Shown piece after piece: positions 39,961-49,533 of a stretch of 64,000 bases of DNA. Both the position numbers and the translations under genes were made by a program. Source of the DNA: Ehrlichia ruminantium (GTDB lineage Bacteria > Pseudomonadota > Alphaproteobacteria > Rickettsiales > Anaplasmataceae); contig NZ_CP033455.1 of assembly GCF_009728835.1 (NCBI RefSeq), forward strand, positions 578,393 through 642,392. The letters run 5' to 3'. The notes below the pieces were generated by a model that saw only the letters and a list, made by a program, of their open reading frames with translations, was not told the origin of the DNA and did no database searches. Position 1 is the first letter of the stretch; every line of letters begins with the position of its first letter.

Positions 39961-41060
39961 CAATACGATATCAATTTGTTGTACTTTTTATATTTGTATG
40001 TGAAGAGTGATAACTGCTGCTATTTTTATATTATTTCATCATCTTGTAAATTTGTGTGTAATATTTTGATTAGTATGTTTTAAGAGATTTATTCTTGAAT
40101 TTATCCATTGTCTTTATACCTTTTGTTTATGATTAGTGGTATGATATTCTGACTTTAGAATCTATGTTATTTAAAATTTACACTAGATCTTAAGTAACTT
40201 ATCGTCGTATTTTAATAATGTACTTCATTAGTATAATACGTGTTATATACTTTTGTAGTAGTTTTATACTGCATATTATATATTTTATATTAAATTAAAA
40301 TGAATAGTACTAAGGTAAATTTGTGTAATTTTATTAGTTGATATTTTTTATTGTATTTATTTAAGTTTATGTATAAATTATCAGAGATATTGTGATATTT
40401 ACTTTGATCTTCTAATAGTATATACAGCCTAGTTTATTGTTAATTAGAAATGTTATTTTTGTATATAAAATAATTATTTACTTTGATATTTATAAGTGAA
40501 TGATGAGTTGTGTGTTAGAAATTTTATATTAATTTGTGCTGAGAATTGGTGGTCGCTATTACTGTGAAATTTGTTTATAGTAAATGGGCAAGAGATTTTA
40601 TATGCATTCTATAAGTTTTTAGATATACAGTATATTAAAGGCACTTCTTCATGTTTAAGTTAATGTATTATTATACTTAAATATTAGAATGTGTTAAAAA
40701 TGTAAATGTTTTGTTTTTTATCTAACAATTAAAATGTTGGATATATTAGGTATAGTGTTATTATTAATTTCGTATATAAAAAATTTTTAGAAATGAGTAA
40801 AAGGTTATGTATGTTACTTTTATGTACTTTATAGATTTTTATAGATATATAGTATGTTAACATTATTTTTTAGTCTTGAGATTAATGTATAAATTATGTG
40901 TAGTGTTGAGATATGTTCAGTATATCAATGTTATGTTGTTTTAGTATATAATGCTTCTTGTCTTTTATTTTTTTATCTTACCATGATAAATGTTAGATAC
41001 ATTAGATTTAGTTTTATTATTATTAATTTGCATATAAGAAAATTTTAAAAATAGATAATT
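39961..41060. other. Spacer upstream of hemC, containing a decayed duplication
   Basis: 1.1 kb. The right-hand ~450 bases are two diverged direct copies of the same sequence (listed separately). The left part (39961-40590) shows no gene, RNA or fragment I can identify. The hemC promoter should lie in the second copy. Confidence 0.5.
40605..41055 (+). repeat. Degenerate tandem duplication of the hemC upstream region
   Basis: Copy 1 (about 40605-40815) and copy 2 (about 40825-41060) share landmarks in the same order: TATAAGTTTTTAGATATA / TATAGATTTTTATAGATATA, then TATCTAACAATTAAAATGTT / TATCTTACCATGATAAATGTT (partly), then GTGTTATTATTAATTT / GTTTTATTATTATTAATTT, then AAAAATTTTTAGAAATGAG / AAAATTTTAAAAATAGAT. 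Spacing drifts from 220 to 255 bases through indels. Copy 2 runs into the hemC start; copy 1 ends in AAAAGGTTATGTATGTT, which resembles a decayed hemC start. Identity is judged by eye. Confidence 0.65.
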
Positions 41061-41951
41061 ATGAAGGTATACATTGGTACACGAAGAAGTACTTTAGCTA
41101 TCGCGCAAGCAATGGAAGTAAAAAATTTATTATGTAATCATTTTCCTGATATTAGTTTTCAAATTGTTAATATTACAACTTCTGGAGATATTAATAATGA
41201 AATTCCTCTAAATAAAATAGGTGGAAAGGGATTGTTTTTAAAAGAATTAGAAGAGGCATTACTAGCTGGAACAATAGATTTGGCTGTGCATTCAATGAAG
41301 GATGTACCAGCTTTTTATGATGATAGTTTGGTAATTCCTTGTATACTTGAACGTAGTAGCCCTTATGACGTTTTTATTTCATATAAATATAAAAGTATAA
41401 AATTGTTACCTGATAATGCAATTATAGGTACATCTTCTGTGAGAAGAAGAGTGCAGTTAATGCAATTGTTGCCTAATATACAGGTTGTGCCTATTAGGGG
41501 TAATGTGGATACTAGAATATTAAAATTAGATACAGAAGAATATGACGCAATAGTATTAGCAGAAGCTGGGTTAATTAGGATAAATAAAACTCACGTTGTA
41601 AAAGAAATATTAGATCCTAAAATTATGCTAAGTGCAGTAGGACAGGGAGCTATTGGAATTCAGTGCAGAGCTAGTGATTATAGGATAATAGAGATGGTAA
41701 AAATTCTAAATTGTAAGAAATCTTATGTTAGTGTTACAGCTGAAAGGAGTTTTATGAAAACTGTTAATGGTTCATGTAATACACCACTGGCAGCACTTGC
41801 TAAATACATTACTAATAATACTTTGCATATGTCATGCATGCTTGCAGATGAAAAAAAGATTGTATTTTCAGAGTGTTGCTTTGATGAATCTGATGCAGAA
41901 ATATCAGGTATTAATATGGGTAATGACCTGATAAATCAGTTAAATAAGTAA
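41061..41951 (+). CDS. hemC: Porphobilinogen deaminase (hydroxymethylbilane synthase)
   Basis: Cytoplasmic haem-synthesis enzyme that joins four porphobilinogens into hydroxymethylbilane. 296 residues: start IGTRRSTLAIAQA, substrate-binding KIGGKGLFLKELEEALL and DLAVHSMKDVP (Asp82 equivalent at 81), GTSSVRRRVQL (~123), IRGNVDTRI (~145), and Cys239 in NGSCNTPLAA, which carries the dipyrromethane cofactor. All key residues are present, so it should be active. Monocistronic, with a duplicated upstream region. Confidence 0.96.
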   Translation: MKVYIGTRRSTLAIAQAMEVKNLLCNHFPDISFQIVNITTSGDINNEIPLNKIGGKGLFLKELEEALLAGTIDLAVHSMKDVPAFYDDSLVIPCILERSSPYDVFISYKYKSIKLLPDNAIIGTSSVRRRVQLMQLLPNIQVVPIRGNVDTRILKLDTEEYDAIVLAEAGLIRINKTHVVKEILDPKIMLSAVGQGAIGIQCRASDYRIIEMVKILNCKKSYVSVTAERSFMKTVNGSCNTPLAALAKYITNNTLHMSCMLADEKKIVFSECCFDESDAEISGINMGNDLINQLNK

Positions 41952-42705
41952 ATATGTTATTTATGGGATTGTCCGTACAGGTTTTGACATCTATTAATAA
42001 AATTTTTTTATTTAAATCAAGTTGGAAATTAATTTTGTTAAAACAGTAATTTATTGCAATTGTTTAATTTGTTATGAAAAGTATTTTTCTAAAAATTAAA
42101 AGAATCAAATAAAATGCAATTTTTAAACGCAACAGTAATTTGTGCAAAGAAAAAATACAGCAACTCATGGCGATAAATAAGGTTGTTAAAGTAGTTTATA
42201 AAGCCTATTAGATTACATATAGATGTATTGTTATGGGTTATAATACATTGAAATAGTATAGGGTTAATGTACTTATAAGCTGTATTTATAGTACAGTAAA
42301 ATTTTATATAGGTTTTTTGTGCTTATTTGAAATTACTTAATGCTATGTTATAATAGTTTTATGTTAGATAACTTCAATTTATACGTTTACAGAGTGTGTC
42401 ATCTATACTTGTGTAATTATATAATAAAGTTGTGTTTCTTATATATATGTTTTAATATTTATTTATTATATTATGATAATATTCTAGATTGTGTAATTAT
42501 GTTATAAGGATTATAATTTTTATCATAAATAACTTTAGCATATTTCTATATAGATCTAATACCCTATCAATAAATGAAAATGAAGAAATGTTTAATTTTT
42601 TGTGTTTGATTGAATAAAATGTCAATAATTATGAAAATCAGTATTTGTTGATTAATTGTTATGTATGTTATAAATTAGTATAAACTTATAAATTTTAGAG
42701 ATATT
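41952..42705. other. AT-rich spacer between hemC and typA
   Basis: 754 bp with no frame or RNA gene that I can support. The typA promoter is presumably near its right end. Confidence 0.5.
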
Positions 42706-44544
42706 ATGTCGTCAGAAGGTGATTATCAGTCAATATGTAATTTAGCTATTATTGCCCATGTTGATCATGGAAAAACAACTCTATTGGATGCTATGTTAAA
42801 ACAAAGTGGTACTTTTAGAGAAAATCAAGATGTAGCTGAAAGAGTTATGGACAATAATGATTTAGAGCGTGAACGTGGTATTACTATTTTGGCTAAATGT
42901 ACCTCTATTATGTGGCAAGGTAAGAAGATTAATATCATTGATACTCCAGGACATGCTGATTTTGGTGGAGAAGTAGAGCGTGTGTTATCGATGGCAGATG
43001 GAGTGTTATTATTAGTTGATGCTTCAGAAGGTCCTATGCCTCAAACTAAATTTGTACTATCAAAAGCATTAAAAGCTGGGTTATTGCCTATCGTAATTAT
43101 AAATAAAGTTGATAGACCAGATGGTAGAATAGATGAAGTACTAGATGAAGTGTATGAACTATTTATGAACTTAGATGCTACTGATGAACAATTAGATTTT
43201 CCAATTTTATATGCATCGGGAAGGAGTGGATGGTGTATTAAAGATTTGTCTGATAACAGAGAAAATTTAGTTCCATTATTTGATGCGATTATTCAGTATG
43301 TTAAGCCTGTATCTTATGATGCCAATGCACCATTTAGTATGTTGTTAACTTTATTAGAATCAGATAAGTTTTTAGGAAGAGTATTAACAGGGAAAATATA
43401 TACTGGTACAGCTAAGATTAATGATAGTGTCAAGGTCTTAAATCTTGCGGGTGAAGTTGTTGAATATGGTAAACTTACTAAACTTTTATCTTTTTCAGGA
43501 TTGAAACGTGTACCTGTAAAAGATGCAAAAGCTGGTGATATCATTGCAGTTGCTGGTCTTGAGAAAGCTTCAGTATCTGATAGTATTGTTGACAATTCTA
43601 TTAGTTTTCCTATTGCATCAACGCCAGTTGATCCACCGACTATGGCAATCACTATTAGTGTAAATGATTCTCCATTTGCTGGTACAGAAGGTGTTAAGTT
43701 GACATCTACAGTGATTAAAGCACGATTAATAGCAGAAGCTGAGACGAACGTAGCGATTACAGTTAAAGAAACAGAACAGGGTGATGCTTATGAAGTTGGT
43801 GGAAGAGGAGAGTTACAACTTGGAGTGTTAATAGAAACAATGAGAAGAGAAGGCTTTGAGCTTTCAGTATCTCGTCCTCGTGTTTTGTTGAAGAAAGATG
43901 ATAAAGGACAGGTTTTAGAACCTGTAGAAGAAGTAGTGATTGATGTAGATGAAATATATAGTGGCATTATAATGGAAAAGTTAAGTCTGCGTAAAGGTGA
44001 TATGCAAGACTTACGTCCATCAGGAAAAAATAGAGTGAGGATGGTATTCCTTGTTCCTTCACGTGGCCTTATAGGTTATCAAGGGGAGTTTTTAACAGAT
44101 TCTCATGGCACAGGTATTATAAATAGGTTATTCCATAGTTATGCTCCACATAAGGGTAATATTCCTACTAGAAATAATGGTGTATTGATTTCTACAGATA
44201 AAGGTGAAGCAGTAGCTTATGCACTTTTTAATTTACAGGATAGAGGTATGATGTTTATTAAACCTCAAGATAAAGTATATTGTGGAATGATTGTTGGACT
44301 TCATAATCGTGAAAATGATATTGATGTGAATGTTTTAAAAGGTAAGCAACTAACTAATATAAGAGCTGCTGGTTCAGATGAAGCAGTAAGATTAACACCA
44401 CCAAAATTAATGACTTTAGAGGAGATGATAGCATTTATTAATGATGATGAATTAGTTGAGTGTACACCCAAGTCTATTCGTTTAAGGAAGAAATATTTGG
44501 ATCCTAATGAACGTAAGCGTGCTTTTAGAGCTAATAGGGTATAG
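42706..44544 (+). CDS. typA: Ribosome-binding GTPase TypA/BipA
   Basis: Translational GTPase of the EF-G family involved in ribosome assembly and stress adaptation. G motifs: [51 protein letters not shown]. The length of 612 residues matches. The C-terminal BipA-specific domain is recognised by [19 protein letters not shown] and [23 protein letters not shown] (split by its DKGE pair). It ends with [19 protein letters not shown]. Monocistronic with long spacers on both sides. Confidence 0.97.
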   Translation: MSSEGDYQSICNLAIIAHVDHGKTTLLDAMLKQSGTFRENQDVAERVMDNNDLERERGITILAKCTSIMWQGKKINIIDTPGHADFGGEVERVLSMADGVLLLVDASEGPMPQTKFVLSKALKAGLLPIVIINKVDRPDGRIDEVLDEVYELFMNLDATDEQLDFPILYASGRSGWCIKDLSDNRENLVPLFDAIIQYVKPVSYDANAPFSMLLTLLESDKFLGRVLTGKIYTGTAKINDSVKVLNLAGEVVEYGKLTKLLSFSGLKRVPVKDAKAGDIIAVAGLEKASVSDSIVDNSISFPIASTPVDPPTMAITISVNDSPFAGTEGVKLTSTVIKARLIAEAETNVAITVKETEQGDAYEVGGRGELQLGVLIETMRREGFELSVSRPRVLLKKDDKGQVLEPVEEVVIDVDEIYSGIIMEKLSLRKGDMQDLRPSGKNRVRMVFLVPSRGLIGYQGEFLTDSHGTGIINRLFHSYAPHKGNIPTRNNGVLISTDKGEAVAYALFNLQDRGMMFIKPQDKVYCGMIVGLHNRENDIDVNVLKGKQLTNIRAAGSDEAVRLTPPKLMTLEEMIAFINDDELVECTPKSIRLRKKYLDPNERKRAFRANRV

Positions 44545-45196
44545 TGTCTATAATTCGTATGTGTAAAAAAATATGTAGTTATTGTACTGTGCTTTTTATG
44601 TTTGTAAATGATAGAGAGAAGTTTGGTAGTTGATAGTCATTTTTAGTGTTATTGTAATTATAGGTTGGAATTGTGAAGCTATATAAAAAGACGTAAGGAT
44701 TATGTTATACAGTTACAATTTACTATGAGAATATGCTAAATTACTTTTATAAAATAAGTATGTTTTAAAAAGTTTTAATTTGTTAGTGAAGCCTATATTT
44801 ATAATTTATATATTTTATTATGTTAACTTATTGGTTTACTCGTCATAACAATTAATATTAGTATAATTTTTTTTGATTTAGTGTCAGTAGCTTTCGTACT
44901 GTTTCTGTGCTAATTTAAGGTTAATAAGAATAGCAATAACTTAGATAAAACTTCTAGATTTAATGATTATCTATATTTGACTATTTTACTATATTCTAGA
45001 CATTTAGTTCATTTTTTTATGGGTTTGATATGTATAGTTCATATATTAGGTGATAATTTTACTAGTTATATGTACTTTTCATATAAAAAATAGGTCAATA
45101 AATTAGATTATGTACAGTATTTACATTTTATGTTTAGAGTAAGTAAGTAGAAAATTATAAAAAAACGGTATATAAATTCGCTGGTAAGTTGCTTAA
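44545..45196. other. AT-rich spacer after typA
   Basis: 652 bp between convergent genes. Nothing recognisable beyond AT-rich sequence. Confidence 0.5.
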
Positions 45197-45532
45197 TCAT
45201 TCTAATGGCTGAGTAATAGTATTAACTTTTTGTTCCTTATTATTGAGATCATACATAACAAATAGCTTATTTCGCATATCTAAAATCTCTTCATATTTTA
45301 GACACACATTTTTTAGCAGTTCTATTATGTCTTGGTTTTTACAAAGTGATATAATACCTATATCATGTTTAATTTTTTTACATTTGTTATCTAAGATAAA
45401 TACTAACTTTTGTTCGATATATTGCAGGTCTTTTATTGCTGTGAAATCTGATTCTTGTAAATATTTAATTTGTATATTGAAGATGTTGATCATCTGCAAT
45501 TTTATTTCAATAATCTCATTCAGTATAAACAT
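45197..45532 (-). CDS. Small helical hypothetical protein
   Basis: Not recognised. The 111 residues look all-helical with heptad-like spacing of Ile and Leu (MFILNEIIEIKLQMINIFNI, later YIEQKLVFILDNKCKK) and a charged ending, so a coiled-coil protein is likely. It has neither a signal peptide nor a membrane helix. The opposite strand also has a long frame (45243-45668), but that one is richer in Ser, Ile and Cys and looks like its shadow. I prefer the minus frame for its amphipathic pattern and charge balance. The start ATG has no clear ribosome binding site, so existence of the gene is only moderately supported. Confidence 0.5.
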   Translation of the reverse strand: MFILNEIIEIKLQMINIFNIQIKYLQESDFTAIKDLQYIEQKLVFILDNKCKKIKHDIGIISLCKNQDIIELLKNVCLKYEEILDMRNKLFVMYDLNNKEQKVNTITQPLE

Positions 45533-46292
45533 TTATATACATTCCCATAGAAAAATATACTTTGCTATAGATCTTATGAAGATTATTGGTAAAATCTCTA
45601 TCTCTTTTTTTAGTAGTGCAAAAAGTGCATATATAGTTAATACAAAATTTAGTATATATTTATTATGAAGAGAAATATATTAATTGATATATTAATGGTG
45701 ATTTTCTAATAGAATTTGAAGTTCTTGATATATTAAATTCGGTTTTTTGTACTGAACCCTTTTATAAGTATATTATCATTTTTCAGGTAATATGATCTAA
45801 CTTTATGTAATGAGTTATAGTGTAATACATATTTAGTACTGGGATTTTGTAAAATTTATCAGTTTTATAGAAATAATGTAATATATATTATATGCAAAGG
45901 TAAAATAATTTACTAAAATGTGAATTCAAATACACAATGATAAGACGTTCTAGTGTTATGTATGTCAATATTAAGAGGAATAATTTTTACTACTTTCTAA
46001 ATAATTTCTTTTTTGCTTATAAATCTTATATACTTCAGTTGGTAATTGTATAATTGTTTTTTTTATTTTTACAGATGCTAATTCTATAAAATTTAATTTT
46101 TATTGTATATTAATTACTATGCTTATAAACAAGACTTCTGTGTAAAACCATAAAAAAAGTTATATAATGTTGACTATTATGAGCTAATAAGTTTATAGAA
46201 TATAAAAGTTAAAGACGTATTAATTTAAAACACTATTACTATAAAAAACCATGAGAATGTAATGAATTATACAATAACTTGATAATTGTATA
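45533..46292. other. AT-rich spacer
   Basis: 760 bp between the small hypothetical gene and the end of nuoI. No gene, RNA or structured element recognised. Confidence 0.5.
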
Positions 46293-46802
46293 TTAGTAAA
46301 ATTCACTATTCTTTTTGATTCTTAAGTCAATAGCTTCTTCCCATATTTGTCCATTTTGTAATAGTTTACTTTTGTTATACATAAGCTCTTCTCGTGTTTC
46401 TGTTGCATATTCGAAGTTTGGTCCTTCTACGATTGCATCTACAGGACATGCTTCCTGACAAAATCCACAGTATATACACTTTGTCATATCTATGTCATAC
46501 CTTACTGTACGGCGGCTGTTGTCAACACTACGTTCTTGAGCTTCAATTGTAATTGCTTGTGCAGGACATATAGCTTCACATAATTTACATGCTATGCAGC
46601 GTTCTTCACCATTTTTATATTTTCTTAATGCATGTTCACCCCTAAATCTTGTACTTAATGGATTTTTTTCTAACGGATAATTTAGCGTTACCTTTGGCTT
46701 AAGCATGTAACGTAATGTTATATACATACCTTTGCAGTTTATAACAAAACTATACGCTAAATTTATAATACTTGTAATCAGTGATGGTTTTGTGTGAATC
46801 AT
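46293..46802 (-). CDS. nuoI: NADH-quinone oxidoreductase subunit I
   Basis: Complex I subunit carrying the two [4Fe-4S] clusters N6a and N6b. Two ferredoxin motifs are complete: Cys69-x2-72-x2-75-x3-79 ([12 protein letters not shown]) and Cys109-x2-112-x2-115-x3-119 ([12 protein letters not shown]). The family-specific end of the second motif, [21 protein letters not shown], is present in two parts. 169 residues is normal for alphaproteobacteria. Last gene of a three-gene unit after lepB (nine-base gap); other nuo genes are elsewhere, as is usual in Rickettsiales where nuo genes are scattered. Confidence 0.96.
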   Translation of the reverse strand: MIHTKPSLITSIINLAYSFVINCKGMYITLRYMLKPKVTLNYPLEKNPLSTRFRGEHALRKYKNGEERCIACKLCEAICPAQAITIEAQERSVDNSRRTVRYDIDMTKCIYCGFCQEACPVDAIVEGPNFEYATETREELMYNKSKLLQNGQIWEEAIDLRIKKNSEFY

Positions 46803-46811
46803 AAAAATTTT

Positions 46812-47528
46812 TTAATTAATTGCATGCCATATTCTATCCAATCTTAACTTAAAAGGTAAAGAACTACTATCCTCAGACTTTGTAAATGATAATGCTATTA
46901 CCTGAGCTTTTCCTATTACGTTTTTTAGAGGAATATATCCTACATCTGTAATGAAACGGCTATCTCTTGAGTTATCACGATTGTCTCCTAGTACAAAAAC
47001 ATGACCTTCGGGTACAGTGTAGATTGGTGTATTATCGAGTTCACTATCCTGAATTTCATCTAATACTTCGTGTGTATTACCATTAGGTAAAGTTTCACGG
47101 TAACGAGGAATTGGTTTTCCATTATCTTCATCTATAAAATCACTAACTTTTTCATATTGCATTTTGTTTCCATTGATGTAGAGGAAACCGTTTATAAGTT
47201 GTATTTTATCGCCTGGTATCCCAATTACTCTTTTTATATAGTGAAGCCCTGGATCTTTAGGTGGACGAAATACAACTACATCTCCATGTTTTGGAGTCCT
47301 AGGTAAAATACGATCTTTAATAACTGGGGGATAGAAGGGAAAAGAATACCTGCTGTAGCCATAACTGTACTTGCTAACAAAGATATAATCTCCTACTAAT
47401 AAAGTACTTTTCATTGAACCAGAAGGTATATGGAATGGTTCAAACAGAAAAATCCTAATTGCTAAAACTGTTAATCCAGCAAGGAAAAACGTTGAAATAA
47501 ATTCGCGAATAGGGAAACTTTTTTTCAA
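46812..47528 (-). CDS. lepB: Signal peptidase I
   Basis: Inner-membrane serine protease that removes signal peptides. One N-terminal membrane anchor (residues ~11-29) is followed by the catalytic Ser38 in HIPSGSMKSTL and general-base Lys99 in HYIKRVIGIPGD; GHVFVLGDNRDNSRDSRFI is the box E region. 238 residues. It lies between the Fe-S carrier gene (17-base gap) and nuoI (9-base gap). In Anaplasmataceae lepB is commonly linked to nuoI and other core genes, so the context is normal. Confidence 0.96.
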   Translation of the reverse strand: MKKSFPIREFISTFFLAGLTVLAIRIFLFEPFHIPSGSMKSTLLVGDYIFVSKYSYGYSRYSFPFYPPVIKDRILPRTPKHGDVVVFRPPKDPGLHYIKRVIGIPGDKIQLINGFLYINGNKMQYEKVSDFIDEDNGKPIPRYRETLPNGNTHEVLDEIQDSELDNTPIYTVPEGHVFVLGDNRDNSRDSRFITDVGYIPLKNVIGKAQVIALSFTKSEDSSSLPFKLRLDRIWHAIN

Positions 47529-47545
47529 GGTTGTACCATGAATTA

Positions 47546-48013
47546 TTATATAGAGAAGCTACTACCACACCCACATTTAGATTTTGCACTAGGATTATTG
47601 ACTACGAATCTAGATCCATTTATATCTTCAATATAATCTATTACAGAATGTTTCAAAAGATCATTAGATGTACGATCTACTAGCAATAAAGGTTTTCCTG
47701 TTTCTTCATCAAAAACACTGAACCTTGCTTCAGTATCTTCATCTAGATCATCGTCATCAAGAAAATCATAATCATCTTCGTCATCGAGAAAATCATCATC
47801 CTCGTCGTCACCATCGTCATCGTCATCATCACTGTCAGCAAGTAATGTATTGATGTTACCCATATTGAAGTTATACTTAAATCCTGAACAACCGCCAGCT
47901 GAAACTGACAAACACAGTAAAGAATCTGTATCTTCTTCTTGGTCTATTAAAAGTTTAATTTTGTTCACAGCATTTTCTGTAAGTGTTAAATCTGCATTTT
48001 TTAAGTTTGACAT
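47546..48013 (-). CDS. A-type Fe-S carrier (IscA/ErpA/HesB family) with acidic insertion
   Basis: Carrier that passes Fe-S clusters to target proteins. The three ligand cysteines are Cys42 (SAGGCSGFKY) and Cys147/Cys149 (KCGCGSSF), as in all A-type proteins. The family is ~105-115 residues; this one has 155, because an almost purely Asp/Glu stretch (residues 60-95, with FLDD repeated twice) is inserted in the loop between the first and second halves. The core flanking the insert is intact (DEETGKPLLLVDR, IDYIEDINGSRFVVNNP). First gene of the unit with lepB and nuoI; cluster delivery to complex I subunits would fit, but is inference. Divergent from dgt, 67 bp apart. Confidence 0.93.
   Translation of the reverse strand: MSNLKNADLTLTENAVNKIKLLIDQEEDTDSLLCLSVSAGGCSGFKYNFNMGNINTLLADSDDDDDDGDDEDDDFLDDEDDYDFLDDDDLDEDTEARFSVFDEETGKPLLLVDRTSNDLLKHSVIDYIEDINGSRFVVNNPSAKSKCGCGSSFSI
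47729..47836 (-). repeat. Acidic low-complexity insert in the Fe-S carrier gene
   Basis: A run of GAT/GAC/GAA codons encodes residues 60-95, about 25 of them Asp or Glu, with two FLDD units 11-12 residues apart. GAT-GAC codon alternation makes it slippage-prone, so length variation between strains is likely. Confidence 0.85.
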
Positions 48014-48080
48014 ATGTACAATACCTAATTAAAAATTAACCCATAAATATATCATAGTTTTTATTTGTGTCAAATTACTT

Positions 48081-49274
48081 ATGTTAAATTTAGAAAAATA
48101 TGCATGTAATCCTTTAGAGACAAAAGGTAGGATATTCCATGAAAAGGAAGATTTATACCGTAGTTGTTATCAAAGAGATCGTGATCGTGTTATATATTCT
48201 GGCGCGTTTCGTAAATTACAGTATAAGACTCAAGTATTTATTAATTATGAAAATGATTATTATAGAACGCGATTAACTCATAGTTTAGAGGTTGCTCAAA
48301 TTGCTAGATCATTGAGTAGGAGATTGTCTGTTAATGAAGATCTTACAGAAGCTATATCTTTGGCTCATGATTTAGGTCATCCTCCATTTGGGCATGCTGG
48401 AGAAGAGGCTTTAAACGAAATGACTGAGCATTATTTAGGATTTGATCATAATGTTCAAGCGTTAAGAATATTGACATTTTTAGAGAAAAGATATCTTAAG
48501 TTTGATGGTATTAATCTTACATGGGAAGCTCTTGAAGGTGTTGCTAAGCATAATGGACCTATTACTGGAAGATATTGTATAAATCCAGATAAAAAGGTTC
48601 ACAAGTTTATATTAGACTATGATAGGGACTATAAATTAGATCTTGATAATTTTTCAAGTACTGAAGCTCAAATTGCAGCTATTTCTGATGATATTGCTTA
48701 TAATATGCATGATATTGATGATGGCATAAGAGCGAAAATTTTAGTTGTAGATGAATTATTAGAATTACCTTTAATAGGGGAAATTTTAAAAAAAATTATA
48801 GATGATAATACTGGTTATAGCATGTCTGATCATAAAATCATCCAAGAATTTCTGAGGAAGACTGTGGATATTATGATAGAAGATGTAGTCTCTCAGGTTA
48901 AGAGTAATATTAAAGAATATAATATATCTTCGCAGGATGACGTTAGGAATTTAGGTAAAACATTTGTGACTTTTTCTGTAGAAATGATGCAATACCATGC
49001 AAATATAAAGAATTTTCTGAGATCTAAATTATATAATTATTATAAGGTAAAAAGGGTAAAAAATAAAGTAAAACGTATAATTCAGGAATTATTTAAAGCG
49101 TTTTATGATGATCCACAAATATTACCACATGAGTGGAGTATTCAAGCAATGAATACTGATTTAATGAATAGATCTATTGTAGTATGTGATTTTATTTCTG
49201 GAATGACAGATCGTTTTGCCATTCAAGAGCATAGAAGGATATTTGATATAAAATATGAAATGCAGTTGTTTTAA
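48081..49274 (+). CDS. dgt: Deoxyguanosinetriphosphate triphosphohydrolase-like protein
   Basis: HD-domain dNTPase that hydrolyses dNTPs to deoxynucleoside and triphosphate. 397 residues: N-terminal YRSCYQRDRDRVIYSGAFRKL, the HD residues in TRLTHSLEVAQIARSL (His67) and AHDLGHPPFGHAGEEAL (His96-Asp97), and the second metal-site Asp in ISDDIAYNMHDIDDG. It belongs to the type-2 subfamily common in alphaproteobacteria. Divergent from the Fe-S carrier; start ATG at 48081 with no strong ribosome site. A role in controlling dNTP pools is known for the family. Confidence 0.94.
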   Translation: MLNLEKYACNPLETKGRIFHEKEDLYRSCYQRDRDRVIYSGAFRKLQYKTQVFINYENDYYRTRLTHSLEVAQIARSLSRRLSVNEDLTEAISLAHDLGHPPFGHAGEEALNEMTEHYLGFDHNVQALRILTFLEKRYLKFDGINLTWEALEGVAKHNGPITGRYCINPDKKVHKFILDYDRDYKLDLDNFSSTEAQIAAISDDIAYNMHDIDDGIRAKILVVDELLELPLIGEILKKIIDDNTGYSMSDHKIIQEFLRKTVDIMIEDVVSQVKSNIKEYNISSQDDVRNLGKTFVTFSVEMMQYHANIKNFLRSKLYNYYKVKRVKNKVKRIIQELFKAFYDDPQILPHEWSIQAMNTDLMNRSIVVCDFISGMTDRFAIQEHRRIFDIKYEMQLF

Positions 49275-49533
49275 ATAAATTAAATCTGACAGCTTATATA
49301 TACTACAATTTTAATATTATTAATCCAGGTTTCAATCTTTTTTTAATTAGATAGTGCTATCCTTATTGCAGTATGAAATTTGGCTAGTTTTACTATGACT
49401 TTTGATAAATTATGATTATTTATTTATTATTATAAAATTAATATCATATATTACATTCTTAATAATTATATTATCAAAATTTTAATAATTTATGTTTAAA
49501 TTTATTTTTGTACAAATATAACAGGAAATTTTT

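Noticed and set aside
45243..45668. 141-codon + frame opposite the small hypothetical gene
   Set aside because: Ser/Ile/Cys-rich without domain features; the minus frame has better charge and helix pattern. Kept as a doubt for that locus.
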